Assembly (NCBI RefSeq): GCF_005280275.1
Contig: NZ_CP040022.1
Location: forward strand, 1-64,000
DNA from: Salinivibrio kushneri
Lineage (GTDB): Bacteria; Pseudomonadota; Gammaproteobacteria; Enterobacterales; Vibrionaceae
Direction: 5' to 3'
DNA: 64,000 nt
Of this stretch, positions 1 through 9,780 are shown piece by piece (positions within the stretch are counted from its first letter, which is position 1; every line of letters starts with the position of its first letter). The translations under genes were made by a program, and so were the position numbers. The notes below the pieces were generated by a model that was given only the letters and a program-made list of their open reading frames with translations, ran no database searches and was not told the DNA's origin.

Positions 1-2451
1 ATGACACCAAAACAGCAACATGCGTTTGATAAAAGTGCGTTTAAAATCAGTATGGTTCAACACTTAACCCAGCTAGGTCACGCACCAGATACTGCTCAAC
101 TGCGTGACTGGTACCTCGCGCTTGGCCGTGCATTAGCCGAACACACGACGAGTGACTTGGTGGCCACTGAACACGATCAAGCCATTAAACAAGCGAAAAG
201 TGTTAACTATTTATCCCTCGAGTTTTTGATTGGTCGTTTAACCGGGAACAACCTCATTAGCATGGGCTTGTACGATGCTATCGCCGATGCCGTGAGTGAG
301 CTTGGGCTTGGGTTAACGGATTTACTCGAACAAGAGCGTGATCCGTCTCTGGGTAATGGCGGCTTGGGACGTCTGGCGGCCTGTTTTATGGACTCTTTGG
401 CGGCACAGCAGTATCCAGCAGTGGGTTACGGATTACATTATGAATATGGGCTTTTCCGTCAGTCTTTTCATGAAGGGGCGCAGCAAGAGGCACCTGATGC
501 GTGGCGCGAACCGGAAGGCTACCCATGGGAACTGGTACGTCCTGAATTATCCCAAATTATCGGCTTTTATGGCCATGTTGAGGTCGTTGAAGAAGCAGGG
601 CATACCTATCGTCAATGGGTGCCGAGCTTGAAAATCCAGGCAATGCCTTGGGACTTACCCATTGTCGGTTACCAAAGCAACACCGTTTACCCATTGCGTT
701 TGTGGGAAGGTCGAGCACTGACACCGTTCGCGCTTGATGCTTTTAATGCAGGCGACTACACCCATGCGCAGCAAGCTGATATCGATGCGGGTAATTTGAC
801 CAAAGTCTTGTACCCGAACGATAACCACGACGCAGGTAAAACGCTGCGCTTGATGCAGCAGTACTTCCACAGTGCCGCCTCGGTCGCAGATATCCTCCGT
901 CGTCACCTAGAGGCTGGTCATGCTCTAGCGGCGTTGCCAGAGTATGAAACCATTCAATTAAACGACACCCACCCCACCATCGCGATTCCTGAGCTGATGC
1001 GCGTATTGCTGGATGATTATCGTCTGGGCTGGGATGAGGCGTGGTCAATCGCCAGTCGTACTTTTGCTTACACCAACCACACCTTACTGCCCGAAGCGCT
1101 GGAAACCTGGAGTGAGGCGTTGATTGCGCGCTTGCTGCCGCGTCATATGGAGATCATTTTTGAGATTAACCATCGCTTCATGCAAGAGGTAGAAGCGAAG
1201 TGGCCCGACGATGTGGCGAAAAAGCAGGTGTTGTCAGTGATTGATGACAAAGGTGAGCGCATGGTGCGTATGGCGAATCTATGTGTGGTTGGCTCTTATG
1301 CGGTAAATGGCGTTGCGGCGTTGCACTCTCAGTTAGTTAAGCGTGATTTATTCCCAGAATTTGATGCGCTATATCCGGGCCGCATTCAAAATGTGACCAA
1401 TGGCATTACACCGCGTCGCTGGTTGAAGTTCTGTAACCCTGACTTGTCCAACTTGATCAGTGAAAAAATAGGTGAGCAGTGGCCAGCGCAATTAGAGCAA
1501 CTCGAGCAGATTGCTCAATACGCCGATGATACTGCGTTTCAAAAGATATTCATGGATGTCAAAAAGCGCAACAAGCAGCGTTTGGCAGGATGGGTTAAAG
1601 AGCACCTCGATATTACCCTCAATACCGATGCGATTTTTGATGTACAAATTAAGCGTCTGCATGAATATAAGCGTCAGCACTTGAATCTATTGCATGTGAT
1701 TTCGCTCTATCAGCGCTTGCTTAACGAGCCAGACTTTGACATGGCGCCACGAGTGGTCTTTTTTGCCGCGAAAGCCGCGCCTGGCTATGAATTAGCAAAA
1801 TCGATCATCTATGCGATTAATAAGGTCGCTGAAACCATTAATAATGATCCACGGGTCGGTGACAAGCTCAAGGTCGTCTTCATTCCTGATTATCGTGTCA
1901 GCATGGCAGAAATCATTATTCCGGCTGCCGATGTGTCTGAGCAGATTTCTATGGCCGGTAAAGAGGCGTCTGGCACGGGTAACATGAAAATGGCACTCAA
2001 CGGCGCGCTTACCATCGGCACCATGGATGGCGCTAACGTGGAAATCCGTGAAGAAGTGGGTGACGATAATATCTATATCTTCGGCTTAGATGTTGATGGT
2101 GTCTCCGAATTACGCCAAAAAGGCTATCAGCCTGAAGCGGTCTATCACAGCCAGCCCCTATTGAAGGCTGCTTTGGATAGTTTGCTGGATGAGACGTTCA
2201 CGCCAGGTCAGCCAGGGGCCCTGCGTCCTGTGTTTGACAGCGTGATGGGTAGCGGCGACCCGTACTTGTGTTTGGCTGACTTTGCCGATTACGTGCGCGC
2301 ACACAATGACATTGACCGTGATTACCGTGACGCGTCGCAATGGGCACGTAAAGCGATTCTGAACACCGCGCTGGTCGGTAAGTTTAGCTCAGACCGCTCA
2401 ATTCGCGATTACGTTAATAACATTTGGCAGTTAGAAGCGATTAAGCGCTAA
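1..2451 (+). CDS. malP: Maltodextrin/glycogen phosphorylase
   Basis: Cytoplasmic alpha-1,4-glucan phosphorylase that splits maltodextrin or glycogen ends with phosphate to give glucose-1-phosphate. The 816 residues match the usual size of bacterial GT35 phosphorylases. Visible family blocks are the N-terminal GNGGLGRLAACF glycine-rich segment near residue 116 and the PLP-region signature EASGTGNMKMALNGA near residue 655, followed by TMDGANVE. The window starts exactly at the ATG, so its promoter and any upstream malT cannot be seen. It heads a run with malQ and glgB, and an intercistronic hairpin follows the stop. Family assignment is secure; the choice between malP and glgP rests on the malQ neighbour. 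Confidence 0.96.
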   Translation: MTPKQQHAFDKSAFKISMVQHLTQLGHAPDTAQLRDWYLALGRALAEHTTSDLVATEHDQAIKQAKSVNYLSLEFLIGRLTGNNLISMGLYDAIADAVSELGLGLTDLLEQERDPSLGNGGLGRLAACFMDSLAAQQYPAVGYGLHYEYGLFRQSFHEGAQQEAPDAWREPEGYPWELVRPELSQIIGFYGHVEVVEEAGHTYRQWVPSLKIQAMPWDLPIVGYQSNTVYPLRLWEGRALTPFALDAFNAGDYTHAQQADIDAGNLTKVLYPNDNHDAGKTLRLMQQYFHSAASVADILRRHLEAGHALAALPEYETIQLNDTHPTIAIPELMRVLLDDYRLGWDEAWSIASRTFAYTNHTLLPEALETWSEALIARLLPRHMEIIFEINHRFMQEVEAKWPDDVAKKQVLSVIDDKGERMVRMANLCVVGSYAVNGVAALHSQLVKRDLFPEFDALYPGRIQNVTNGITPRRWLKFCNPDLSNLISEKIGEQWPAQLEQLEQIAQYADDTAFQKIFMDVKKRNKQRLAGWVKEHLDITLNTDAIFDVQIKRLHEYKRQHLNLLHVISLYQRLLNEPDFDMAPRVVFFAAKAAPGYELAKSIIYAINKVAETINNDPRVGDKLKVVFIPDYRVSMAEIIIPAADVSEQISMAGKEASGTGNMKMALNGALTIGTMDGANVEIREEVGDDNIYIFGLDVDGVSELRQKGYQPEAVYHSQPLLKAALDSLLDETFTPGQPGALRPVFDSVMGSGDPYLCLADFADYVRAHNDIDRDYRDASQWARKAILNTALVGKFSSDRSIRDYVNNIWQLEAIKR

Positions 2452-2480
2452 TTGCAATATAACGGGTTAACAACCTTATC

Positions 2481-2506
2481 GGTGGCAAGGAATGAGCCTT
2501 GCCACC
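2481..2506 (+). other. Intercistronic hairpin between malP and malQ
   Basis: A perfect 10-bp stem (GGTGGCAAGG, loop AATGAG, CCTTGCCACC) lies 30 bases after the malP stop. No T-run follows, so it is more likely an mRNA-stabilising or processing hairpin than an intrinsic terminator. Transcription could continue into malQ. Confidence 0.6.
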
Positions 2507-2567
2507 CAACAATAATGACAACAATATTGCCCAATAAAAGAAGGGGGCAGACCCCTCGGAGAAAGCG

Positions 2568-4754
2568 ATGAAAGAATCTGCATTGAAGACAGTCGCACAA
2601 ATGGCCAACCTCGCTGATCGCTATATCAGTGCATGGGGCTCAGAAGCGGCTGTGCCGGACAGTACCTTACATGACTTACTAACGTCACTTGGCTATGACA
2701 CACGAAACGACGAGGCGTTATTGGCGTCGGCGGAGAAAAAACACAAAGCGGATGTGCTCGCCCCTGTGCAGGTGGTGCAGGAGAATGAGCCGGTTGAAAT
2801 TGCGCTTCATTTAGGTACCAGTGCGCGAGAAAGTGACTTTAGTTGGCGTTTGGAAACCGAACAGGGCGAATGCTTTGAAGGTTACTTACAGTCACAAATC
2901 GTTCGCGATGAGCGCAGTAATGGTGGCCCATTGGTGTTTAGCCTGCCTTGCTCCCTACCGTGGGGCTATCACCGCCTTTCCGTGATACGTAAACGGCGCA
3001 AAGCCCCGTATCAAATGACACTCATCATGGCGCCCACCCAATGTTATAAGCAGCCAGAATTGGATCAACACAAGAAGATGTGGGGGCCGAGTATTCAGCT
3101 CTACACATTACGTACCCCTCATAACTGGGGTATCGGTGATTTTGGCGATCTCAAACAATTGGTTAGTGAGCTTGCCTCGCGCGGCGCTGACTTTGTTGGC
3201 CTTAACCCTATTCATGCGTTGTTCCCTGCCAATCCAGAAGCCGCGAGCCCGTATAGTCCGTCATCACGCCGCTGGCTTAATCTTTTGTATATTGATGTGA
3301 GCAACGTTCGAGAGTTTTGTTTGAGCGCCCGTGCCCAGCAACTCGTGGGCAGTGCCGAATTCCAGCGTCGCCTGCAAGCAGTACGCGACACGCATTGGGT
3401 CGATTATAGTGAAGTCGCCGCCTTAAAGATGGCCGTACTACCGCTTTTATTTCAAGAGTTTAAGCAACGCGAACTACTGCAACAGACACGACGTGGCCGT
3501 GCGTTTTTAGACTTTATCGAACAAGGGGGAGAGAGCTTAAAACAGCAAGCGACGTTTGATGCGTTGCACCAGTATTTACGGGCCGATGATCCTCACGCCT
3601 GGGGTTGGCCGGTGTTTCCTGAAAAATATCGCCGTTATGAAAACGCGGCGACGCAAGCATTTATCGAGCAGCATAGCGATGACATTCAACTGTACATGTA
3701 TCTACAGTGGATTGCCGAAGGTCAAATGGAAGAGGTACAAGCCATTGCTGAAGAGCAGGGGATGTCGCTGGGCTTGTACCGTGATCTTGCTGTTGGGGTG
3801 TCTGATGCGGGAAGCGAAACCTGGTCGGATAATTCACCGTTAGTGTTGGATGCTAGCATTGGTGCACCGCCGGATGTGTTGGGACCGCGGGGACAAAACT
3901 GGGGCTTGCCGCCATTTGATCCGCAAGCGCTGCAACACACCGGTTACCATGCCTACATCGAATTGCTACGTGCCAACATGCGTCATTGTGGGGCGTTGCG
4001 TATCGATCACGTACTGGGCTTGCTGCGCTTATGGTGGATCCCTAAAGGGAAAAATGCTACCGAGGGCGCTTACTTGTACTATCCCGTTAAAGACATGCTC
4101 GCGATTTTAGCGCTTGAGTCGCATCGTCATCAGTGCAGTGTGATTGGTGAAGACTTGGGGACGGTACCCGATGAAATTGGCGCGTTACTTGCGGATGCGG
4201 GCGTGCATTCCTACAAGGTATTCTTCTTTGAAACCTCAGAAGAGGACGGTGGCTTTATTTCTCCGGCGCACTATACCGAGCAGGCGATGGCGACGCTTTC
4301 CACCCATGATATGCCAACCATTCGTGGCTTTTGGCATTGCGACGATTTAAAGCTGGGGCAAGAGTTAGGCCTATACCCAGATGAAGCGCAACTCCAACAA
4401 CTGTTTGATGATCGCTTAAAAGCCAAACAAGGCATATTAGATAGTGTAAGTTGGCACGGCATGCTACCGGATGGCGTGGGGGCTGATGCGCGCTATGTGC
4501 CGATGGATGGTCACTTGTGCCGCGCATTGCAATTGCATGTTGCCGCCGGCCAATCGGCGCTGTTAAGTGTCCAGTTGGAAGATTGGTTGGAAATGGAGAA
4601 ACCGGTCAACATCCCAGGCACGGTGGATGAATATCCTAACTGGCGACGTAAACTCTCGGTCAGTTTAGAGGCGCTTTTTAGTCGAGACGACCTCAACCAA
4701 CTTGCCAGAGATTTATCTCGGGTACGTATGCAAGCGAGCCGCCAAACGGTGTAA
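2568..4754 (+). CDS. malQ: 4-alpha-glucanotransferase (amylomaltase)
   Basis: GH77 amylomaltase that moves maltodextrin segments between chains, making short maltodextrins usable by MalP and releasing glucose. The 728 residues are close to the enterobacterial MalQ length, with the long N-terminal extension. Catalytic blocks are visible: the nucleophile region ALRIDHVLGLLRLWW, the acid/base region VIGEDLGTVP and the third carboxylate region STHDMPTIRGFW. The ATG at 2568 follows GGAG. It lies 116 bp after malP on the same strand and is probably cotranscribed. A strong terminator follows it, just before glgB. Confidence 0.96.
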   Translation: MKESALKTVAQMANLADRYISAWGSEAAVPDSTLHDLLTSLGYDTRNDEALLASAEKKHKADVLAPVQVVQENEPVEIALHLGTSARESDFSWRLETEQGECFEGYLQSQIVRDERSNGGPLVFSLPCSLPWGYHRLSVIRKRRKAPYQMTLIMAPTQCYKQPELDQHKKMWGPSIQLYTLRTPHNWGIGDFGDLKQLVSELASRGADFVGLNPIHALFPANPEAASPYSPSSRRWLNLLYIDVSNVREFCLSARAQQLVGSAEFQRRLQAVRDTHWVDYSEVAALKMAVLPLLFQEFKQRELLQQTRRGRAFLDFIEQGGESLKQQATFDALHQYLRADDPHAWGWPVFPEKYRRYENAATQAFIEQHSDDIQLYMYLQWIAEGQMEEVQAIAEEQGMSLGLYRDLAVGVSDAGSETWSDNSPLVLDASIGAPPDVLGPRGQNWGLPPFDPQALQHTGYHAYIELLRANMRHCGALRIDHVLGLLRLWWIPKGKNATEGAYLYYPVKDMLAILALESHRHQCSVIGEDLGTVPDEIGALLADAGVHSYKVFFFETSEEDGGFISPAHYTEQAMATLSTHDMPTIRGFWHCDDLKLGQELGLYPDEAQLQQLFDDRLKAKQGILDSVSWHGMLPDGVGADARYVPMDGHLCRALQLHVAAGQSALLSVQLEDWLEMEKPVNIPGTVDEYPNWRRKLSVSLEALFSRDDLNQLARDLSRVRMQASRQTV

Positions 4755-4771
4755 CCACCATACCATGCTCT

Positions 4772-4823
4772 AACGCTCTATCCTCAGTGCCAGCCAACAC
4801 GTACAGGATGGAGCGTTTTTTTT
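4772..4823 (+). terminator. Intrinsic terminator between malQ and glgB
   Basis: A 13-bp stem (AACGCTCTATCCT with AGGATGGAGCGTT, one G:T wobble), a 20-base loop, and a run of eight T. It ends only a few bases before the glgB ribosome-binding site, so glgB is probably expressed by partial readthrough. Confidence 0.8.
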
Positions 4824-4839
4824 GTATAAGGAGCCTCCA

Positions 4840-6765
4840 GTGCCAGATTCTTACCATTCGATACAGCCCCAATCTATTCAGCCTGATCACTTTGCAATGG
4901 ATATGGCTGTTTTATATAACCCGAGCGTTGCACATCAGTATATGGGCGCGCATCCGGTGACGTTACCCGTCGCGGGTAAAGCGGTTGAGGGGGTTCGGTT
5001 TGTGGTTTTTGCCCCGCATGCACAATCAGTGAGCGTGATGGGTGATTGGAACCATTGGCAAGCCGACGCCGCCTACATGACGCCGATTGAAGATGGCTTT
5101 TGGGTCGGGTTTATTGCTCACCTTGGCATGCAGCAGCGTTATAAATACGCCCTAACGGGGCCTAATGGACAGTGCTTACCGCACAAAGCCGACCCTTACG
5201 GGGCGTATGCCGAGCAATATCCGTCCTTTGCCTCTCTGACCTATGATCAACATGCTTATCAATGGCACGACCAGCACTGGCAAGCGCGTCCCGTCACCGA
5301 AAAACACACGCAAGCGTTATCGTTTTATGAGCTTCACCTTGGCTCCTGGCAGCGAGATGCATCGGATCAGTGCCTGGGCTATCGTGAGCTTGCTGACCGT
5401 CTCGTTCCTTACTTGGTAGAAATGGGTTATACCCATGTGGAGCTAATGCCAGTCAGTGAGCACCCCTTTTATGGTTCTTGGGGTTATCAGCCGGTTGGCC
5501 TGTTTGCGCCGACCAGCCGCTATGGCTCGCCAGATGATTTTAAGTATTTTGTCGACCAGTGCCATCAAGCGGGTATTGGTGTGATCCTTGACTGGGTGCC
5601 TGGACATTTCCCTACCGATGATCACGGTTTAGCTTTTTTCGATGGCACTCCGCTATATCATGACCCCGACCCACGACGTGGCTGGCACAACGACTGGCAT
5701 TGTCATCTTTACGATATGAGTAAAGAGCATGTGCGTCGCTTTTTGGTGAATAATGCCTTGTATTGGCTTGACCAGTTTCACATCGATGGCCTGCGTGTTG
5801 ATGCCGTCGCGTCGATGCTGTATCTCGATTACTCGCGCGAGCAGGATCAATGGGTCCCCAACGTGGATGGCGGCAACGAGAACTATGATGCCATCGCCAC
5901 CTTAAAGTGGATGAACGAGTCGGTTTATCATTATTTCCCAAATGCGATGACCATTGCCGAGGAATCGACGACATTTCCGGGGGTATCGGCACCTACGTAT
6001 GCAGGCGGACTTGGGTTTGGGTTCAAATGGAATATGGGCTGGATGCATGACAGCCTCAGTTATATCCGTGAAGAGTCGATGTATCGATGCTATCACCACG
6101 ACACGCTAACATTTCCATTGGTTTATGCGTTTGGCGAGAATTACGTATTGCCACTGTCGCATGATGAGGTGGTGTATGGAAAAGGTTCGTTGATCGGTAA
6201 AATGCCCGGTGACGAGTGGCAGCAAACCGCCAACTTACGTGCCTTTCTTGGGTATATGTATGGTCAGCCAGGTAAAAAGCTTAACTTTATGGGGGCGGAG
6301 ATCGGTCAGACCGCAGAGTGGAACCATGACAGTCAGCTTGAATGGCATTGGCTACAATACGGTCGCCATCAAGGTATCCAAGCATGGGTGAAAGCGCTGA
6401 ACCACCTGTATGTCTCAACGCCGGCGCTGCATCGCCTCGACTGCGATCCGGCAGGGTTTGAGTGGCGATTAAAAGACGCTGCAGATCTCAGTGTCATGGC
6501 ACACGAGCGGCTTGGCGATGACGGCTCGCGGATGCTGGTGGTGAGTAATTTCACCCCGGTACCCCGGGACGGTTTTCAGCTGGGTGTGCCGATGAGTGGT
6601 GATTACCAATTGGTATTAAATTCGGATGATGAGGCGTTTTGGGGCAGTGGGTACCCCGTTTACGTAGCGCTTAGCACTGATAAAAGCGCGGCGCACGACC
6701 AGCCCCAATCGCTGACACTGAATCTCCCCCCATTAGCCACTGTGTTTTATCGCTGGCAAGGGTGA
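4840..6765 (+). CDS. glgB: 1,4-alpha-glucan branching enzyme, short form
   Basis: Cytoplasmic GH13 branching enzyme that creates alpha-1,6 branches in glycogen. I chose the GTG at 4840 because AAGGAG lies six bases upstream (4828-4833). The in-frame TTG at 4822 falls inside the terminator T-run. The CBM48 domain is near residues 40-130 ([20 protein letters not shown]). Catalytic blocks are [11 protein letters not shown] (nucleophile Asp), [11 protein letters not shown] (acid/base Glu) and [12 protein letters not shown]. About 641 residues, against roughly 730 in E. coli GlgB: the first N-terminal module of the long form is absent. Linkage to malPQ puts glycogen synthesis in the maltose locus. 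Confidence 0.93.
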   Translation: MPDSYHSIQPQSIQPDHFAMDMAVLYNPSVAHQYMGAHPVTLPVAGKAVEGVRFVVFAPHAQSVSVMGDWNHWQADAAYMTPIEDGFWVGFIAHLGMQQRYKYALTGPNGQCLPHKADPYGAYAEQYPSFASLTYDQHAYQWHDQHWQARPVTEKHTQALSFYELHLGSWQRDASDQCLGYRELADRLVPYLVEMGYTHVELMPVSEHPFYGSWGYQPVGLFAPTSRYGSPDDFKYFVDQCHQAGIGVILDWVPGHFPTDDHGLAFFDGTPLYHDPDPRRGWHNDWHCHLYDMSKEHVRRFLVNNALYWLDQFHIDGLRVDAVASMLYLDYSREQDQWVPNVDGGNENYDAIATLKWMNESVYHYFPNAMTIAEESTTFPGVSAPTYAGGLGFGFKWNMGWMHDSLSYIREESMYRCYHHDTLTFPLVYAFGENYVLPLSHDEVVYGKGSLIGKMPGDEWQQTANLRAFLGYMYGQPGKKLNFMGAEIGQTAEWNHDSQLEWHWLQYGRHQGIQAWVKALNHLYVSTPALHRLDCDPAGFEWRLKDAADLSVMAHERLGDDGSRMLVVSNFTPVPRDGFQLGVPMSGDYQLVLNSDDEAFWGSGYPVYVALSTDKSAAHDQPQSLTLNLPPLATVFYRWQG

Positions 6766-6802
6766 AAGCAATGACGCCCTTTGGGCGACAAAGTGAAGAT
6801 TG

Positions 6803-6828
6803 CGCCAAGTTAATCCTTGGCGTTTTTT
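6803..6828 (+). terminator. Intrinsic terminator after glgB
   Basis: Perfect 7-bp stem CGCCAAG / CTTGGCG with a six-base loop, followed by TTTTTT. It ends the malP-malQ-glgB transcript. Confidence 0.85.
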
Positions 6829-6847
6829 CTGTCTGAATCGATACCAT

Positions 6848-6870
6848 AAAAAAGGCCGCGAATGCGGCCT
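6848..6870 (-). terminator. Intrinsic terminator after malK
   Basis: On the minus strand, AGGCCGC, loop ATTC, GCGGCCT and then a run of T (plus-strand A-run at 6848-6852). It faces the glgB terminator, so the convergent genes are separated by back-to-back terminators. Confidence 0.85.
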
Positions 6871-6895
6871 AGTCGTTGTCTCTTACAAGGTGATA

Positions 6896-8035
6896 TTAGG
6901 CGGCATCTTCTTCATCAACGAAGGTGACGCCATTTTCACGATGCAGGCGCTTGCACGCTCGACCGTCACTGTGGAACAGATGGCAGCGGTGAGCGGGAAT
7001 ACCAATGGCGTACTTGTCGCCGGGCTCAATCTCAACGGTATCGAGCTGGCGATAGATCACATCGGCGTCTGCGCTTTCAAGGTTGAGATAAATTTGCGTC
7101 TCGTTGCCCAGCTTCTCAACAATGGTCGCTTCCCCTTCAATTTGTGCATCACCGTCTTTGGCGGCCACCAAATGCTCAGGACGAATGCCGAGAGACATGC
7201 GATCGCCGCGCGTGACGGTTTTGCCATCGACTGGCATCCAGAAACTGGCCCCTTCACTCAGCTGTACTTTGACACGGTTTGGCTCGACATCTTCAATAAA
7301 GACACTCATGAAGTTCATTTTGGGCGAGCCGATAAAAGAGGCGACGAAGCGGTTTTGTGGGTAATGGTATAGCTCGAGCGGCTTCCCGACCTGTGCGACT
7401 CGGCCTTCATCCAACACCACAATTTTGTCTGCCATGGTCATGGCTTCAATCTGATCGTGGGTGACATAAATCATAGTACAGCCAAGCTGACGTTGTAACT
7501 TGGTGATTTGCGCGCGCATCTGCACCCGTAATCCAGCATCGAGGTTGGAAAGTGGCTCATCGAGCAAGAAGACACGAGGCTGAGACACCAGGGTGCGTCC
7601 AATCGCAACACGTTGACGTTGTCCGCCAGACAACGACTTAGGTTGTCTGTCGAGTAAGTGACCGAGTTGTAAGATCTCCGCCGCTTGATGGACGCGCTTA
7701 TCGACTTCCGCTTTGTTCGTTTTGGCCAGTTTTAGGCCAAAAGACATGTTGTCATAAAGATTTAGGTGGGGATACAACGCGTAAGATTGGAATACCATCC
7801 CGACGCCACGCTTAGATGGCTCAATATCATTTACTCGCTGATCATCAATGTAAAGGTCGCCCGACGTAATATCTTCCAACCCGGCAACGCAGCGTAATAG
7901 GGTGGATTTGCCGCAGCCAGATGGACCGACAAAGACAACAAATTCGCCATCTTTTATCTCTAGGTCAACGTTTTTTGAAATCATTACATCGTCGTCATAC
8001 GCTTTACAAACGTTTTTAAACGTGACACTTGCCAT
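6896..8035 (-). CDS. malK: Maltose/maltodextrin ABC transporter ATPase
   Basis: ATP-binding subunit of the MalFGK2 importer, at the inner face of the membrane. In enterobacteria it also restrains MalT. It has Walker [10 protein letters not shown] near residue 36, signature [13 protein letters not shown], Walker [13 protein letters not shown], the H-loop [14 protein letters not shown] and a C-terminal regulatory domain with the GIRPEHL segment. I chose the ATG at 8035 ([13 protein letters not shown]) because MalK proteins conventionally begin there. A longer in-frame start at 8074 would add 13 residues with no support. 379 residues. It is divergent from malE across a 500-bp control region. Confidence 0.96.
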   Translation of the reverse strand: MASVTFKNVCKAYDDDVMISKNVDLEIKDGEFVVFVGPSGCGKSTLLRCVAGLEDITSGDLYIDDQRVNDIEPSKRGVGMVFQSYALYPHLNLYDNMSFGLKLAKTNKAEVDKRVHQAAEILQLGHLLDRQPKSLSGGQRQRVAIGRTLVSQPRVFLLDEPLSNLDAGLRVQMRAQITKLQRQLGCTMIYVTHDQIEAMTMADKIVVLDEGRVAQVGKPLELYHYPQNRFVASFIGSPKMNFMSVFIEDVEPNRVKVQLSEGASFWMPVDGKTVTRGDRMSLGIRPEHLVAAKDGDAQIEGEATIVEKLGNETQIYLNLESADADVIYRQLDTVEIEPGDKYAIGIPAHRCHLFHSDGRACKRLHRENGVTFVDEEDAA

Positions 8036-8535
8036 GTCGCTCGCCCTCAATCGCTTTTCATTAATTCGGCTCAATACGCATTATAGGTGGCTGTGCTATT
8101 CAATATCGGCCATTTTCGAGCGTTATCGTTTTTGTTGAACGCTGTTTGGTCACTGACTAAGCACATTGGATAGATTCCACCCGATGCTTTTTTGATGTCA
8201 GGCAGTGTCGCGTATCTTTGCAAATGGCGCATCCTCCCGTGGACAATTATTACGGGGGGAGTAGGCGGGGAGGAGGATAATCTCCTCCCCAAATTGATTT
8301 GAGGGTGTACATCACAAAATTATGAGCAAATTAGTTGAAGTTGATCACGTACCGTTTATTTTTGTGAACCGCATCATTAGCGACGAGCGATATGGATCAC
8401 GAATTCGCTCGCATAGAGGCAGGGCGTAGAGGCCAGGATGATGAGGAATGCGCGGGAATTAACCATGATAGACCGTGAAATACAGCTCATCCTCCATGGA
8501 ATCGTGCTACACCTCAGTAGAAGAAGGATAGAAAG
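8036..8535. promoter_or_regulatory. malK-malE divergent control region with MalT boxes
   Basis: A 500-bp gene-free region. Matches to the MalT box GGGGA(G/T)GAGG: GGGGAGGAGG at 8267-8276 on plus (10/10), GGGGAGTAGG at 8256-8265 on plus (9/10), and GGGGAGGAGA on minus at 8281-8290 (9/10). A weaker minus-strand match lies at 8230-8239, with GGATGA-type matches around 8433 and 8488. A CRP-like GTTGA-N6-TCACG lies near 8334-8349. The clustered, mixed-orientation boxes resemble the enterobacterial malEFG/malK-lamB control region. Box matches are seen directly; occupancy by MalT is inferred. Confidence 0.75.
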
Positions 8536-9717
8536 ATGAAAAAATCACTTAGCGCTGTTGCTCTCGGTACCCTGATTGCACTGGGTTCATTTGGCGCCAA
8601 TGCCAATATCGAAGAAGGCCAACTGACGATTTGGATTAACGGAGACAAAGGTTACAACGGCCTTGCCGAAGTGGGTGATCGCTTTGAACAAGACACGGGC
8701 ATTCCTGTCACCGTCGTTCACCCTGATGGTCTGCAAGACAAGTTCCCTCAGACTGCTTCAACGGGCGATGGTCCAGACATTGTATTTTGGGCGCACGATC
8801 GCTTTGGTGGCTATGCAGAATCAGGCTTGCTGGCAGAGATTCGTCCATCTGAGCGTCTTAAAGACGGCATGGTCGACTTTGCTTGGGATGCGGTGAAATA
8901 CAAAGGTAAATACGTCGGTTATCCGGTGGCCGTGGAATCGCTTTCTCTCATCTACAACAAGGATTTGGTGCCTAACCCACCAGAAACGTGGCAAGACGTG
9001 GTTGAGATGGATGCCAAGCTCAAAGAGCAGGGCAAGTCAGCCATCATGTGGAACCTGAAAGAACCGTACTTCACATGGCCACTGATGGCGGCTGATGGCG
9101 GTTATGCATTTAAGCAAACGGCAAACGGCTATGATGTGAAAGACGCGGGTATCAATAACCAAGGTGTACATGACGCACTGCATTTCATGAAGCAGATGGT
9201 GAAAGATGGCGTGATTTCATCTGATATGGACTACTCGGTCTCTGAGTCTTCTTTCAACCAAGGTGATACAGCGATGACCATCAACGGCCCTTGGTCGTGG
9301 GGCAATATCGAAAAGTCGGGTATCAACTATGGTGTCACCACCTTGCCAACCTTCCAAGGTGAAGCCTCTAAACCCTTTGTTGGCGTGTTAAGTGCCGGTA
9401 TTAGCACCGCGTCGCCAAACAAAGCGCTGGCGGTCGAGTTTTTGGAAAACTATCTGTTGACTAATGACGGCCTATCAACGGTGAATGCTGATAAACCTCT
9501 GGGTGCGGTGGCGTTGAATAGTTATCAGGCGGAACTTGCCAAAGATCCGCGTATTGCGGCAACCATGGAAAACGCCAAACATGGCGAAGTGATGCCAAAC
9601 ATTCCACAAATGAATGGGTTCTGGGCAGCGGCCAAAAACGCCATTATTAATGTGGTCGATGGCCGTCAAAGCGTCGAGGAAGCACTCGACGATGCGGAAA
9701 CGCAAATGGTCAAATAA
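8536..9717 (+). CDS. malE: Periplasmic maltose/maltodextrin-binding protein
   Basis: Periplasmic receptor that captures maltodextrins for MalFGK2 and can present maltose to chemoreceptors. It has a Sec signal peptide of about 24 residues ([20 protein letters not shown], cleavage likely after ANA) and then the mature start [19 protein letters not shown], typical of MalE. The 393 residues match the family. The start at 8536 follows AAGGA. A hairpin terminator right after the stop probably keeps malF/malG levels below malE. Confidence 0.97.
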   Translation: MKKSLSAVALGTLIALGSFGANANIEEGQLTIWINGDKGYNGLAEVGDRFEQDTGIPVTVVHPDGLQDKFPQTASTGDGPDIVFWAHDRFGGYAESGLLAEIRPSERLKDGMVDFAWDAVKYKGKYVGYPVAVESLSLIYNKDLVPNPPETWQDVVEMDAKLKEQGKSAIMWNLKEPYFTWPLMAADGGYAFKQTANGYDVKDAGINNQGVHDALHFMKQMVKDGVISSDMDYSVSESSFNQGDTAMTINGPWSWGNIEKSGINYGVTTLPTFQGEASKPFVGVLSAGISTASPNKALAVEFLENYLLTNDGLSTVNADKPLGAVALNSYQAELAKDPRIAATMENAKHGEVMPNIPQMNGFWAAAKNAIINVVDGRQSVEEALDDAETQMVK

Positions 9718-9725
9718 GCTCTATC

Positions 9726-9755
9726 TGCAGGGGGGCTTGCCTCCCTGCATTTTTT
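9726..9755 (+). terminator. Attenuating terminator between malE and malF
   Basis: About 10 bp of stem (TGCAGGGGGG with CCTCCCTGCA, one G:T wobble), a tiny loop, and TTTTTT. Its position inside the operon suggests partial termination, giving more MalE than MalF/MalG. Confidence 0.75.
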
Positions 9756-9780
9756 AAAAACTATGTGAGTAGCGTTCCTT

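Noticed and set aside
5612-5992. 126-codon minus-strand ORF inside glgB
   Set aside because: Antisense to the catalytic core of glgB, Arg/His-rich composition typical of a shadow frame, no start signal.
6800-7372. 190-codon plus-strand ORF opposite malK
   Set aside because: It lies wholly over the conserved C-terminal part of malK on the other strand and across the malK terminator, with no ribosome site. It is a codon-bias shadow.
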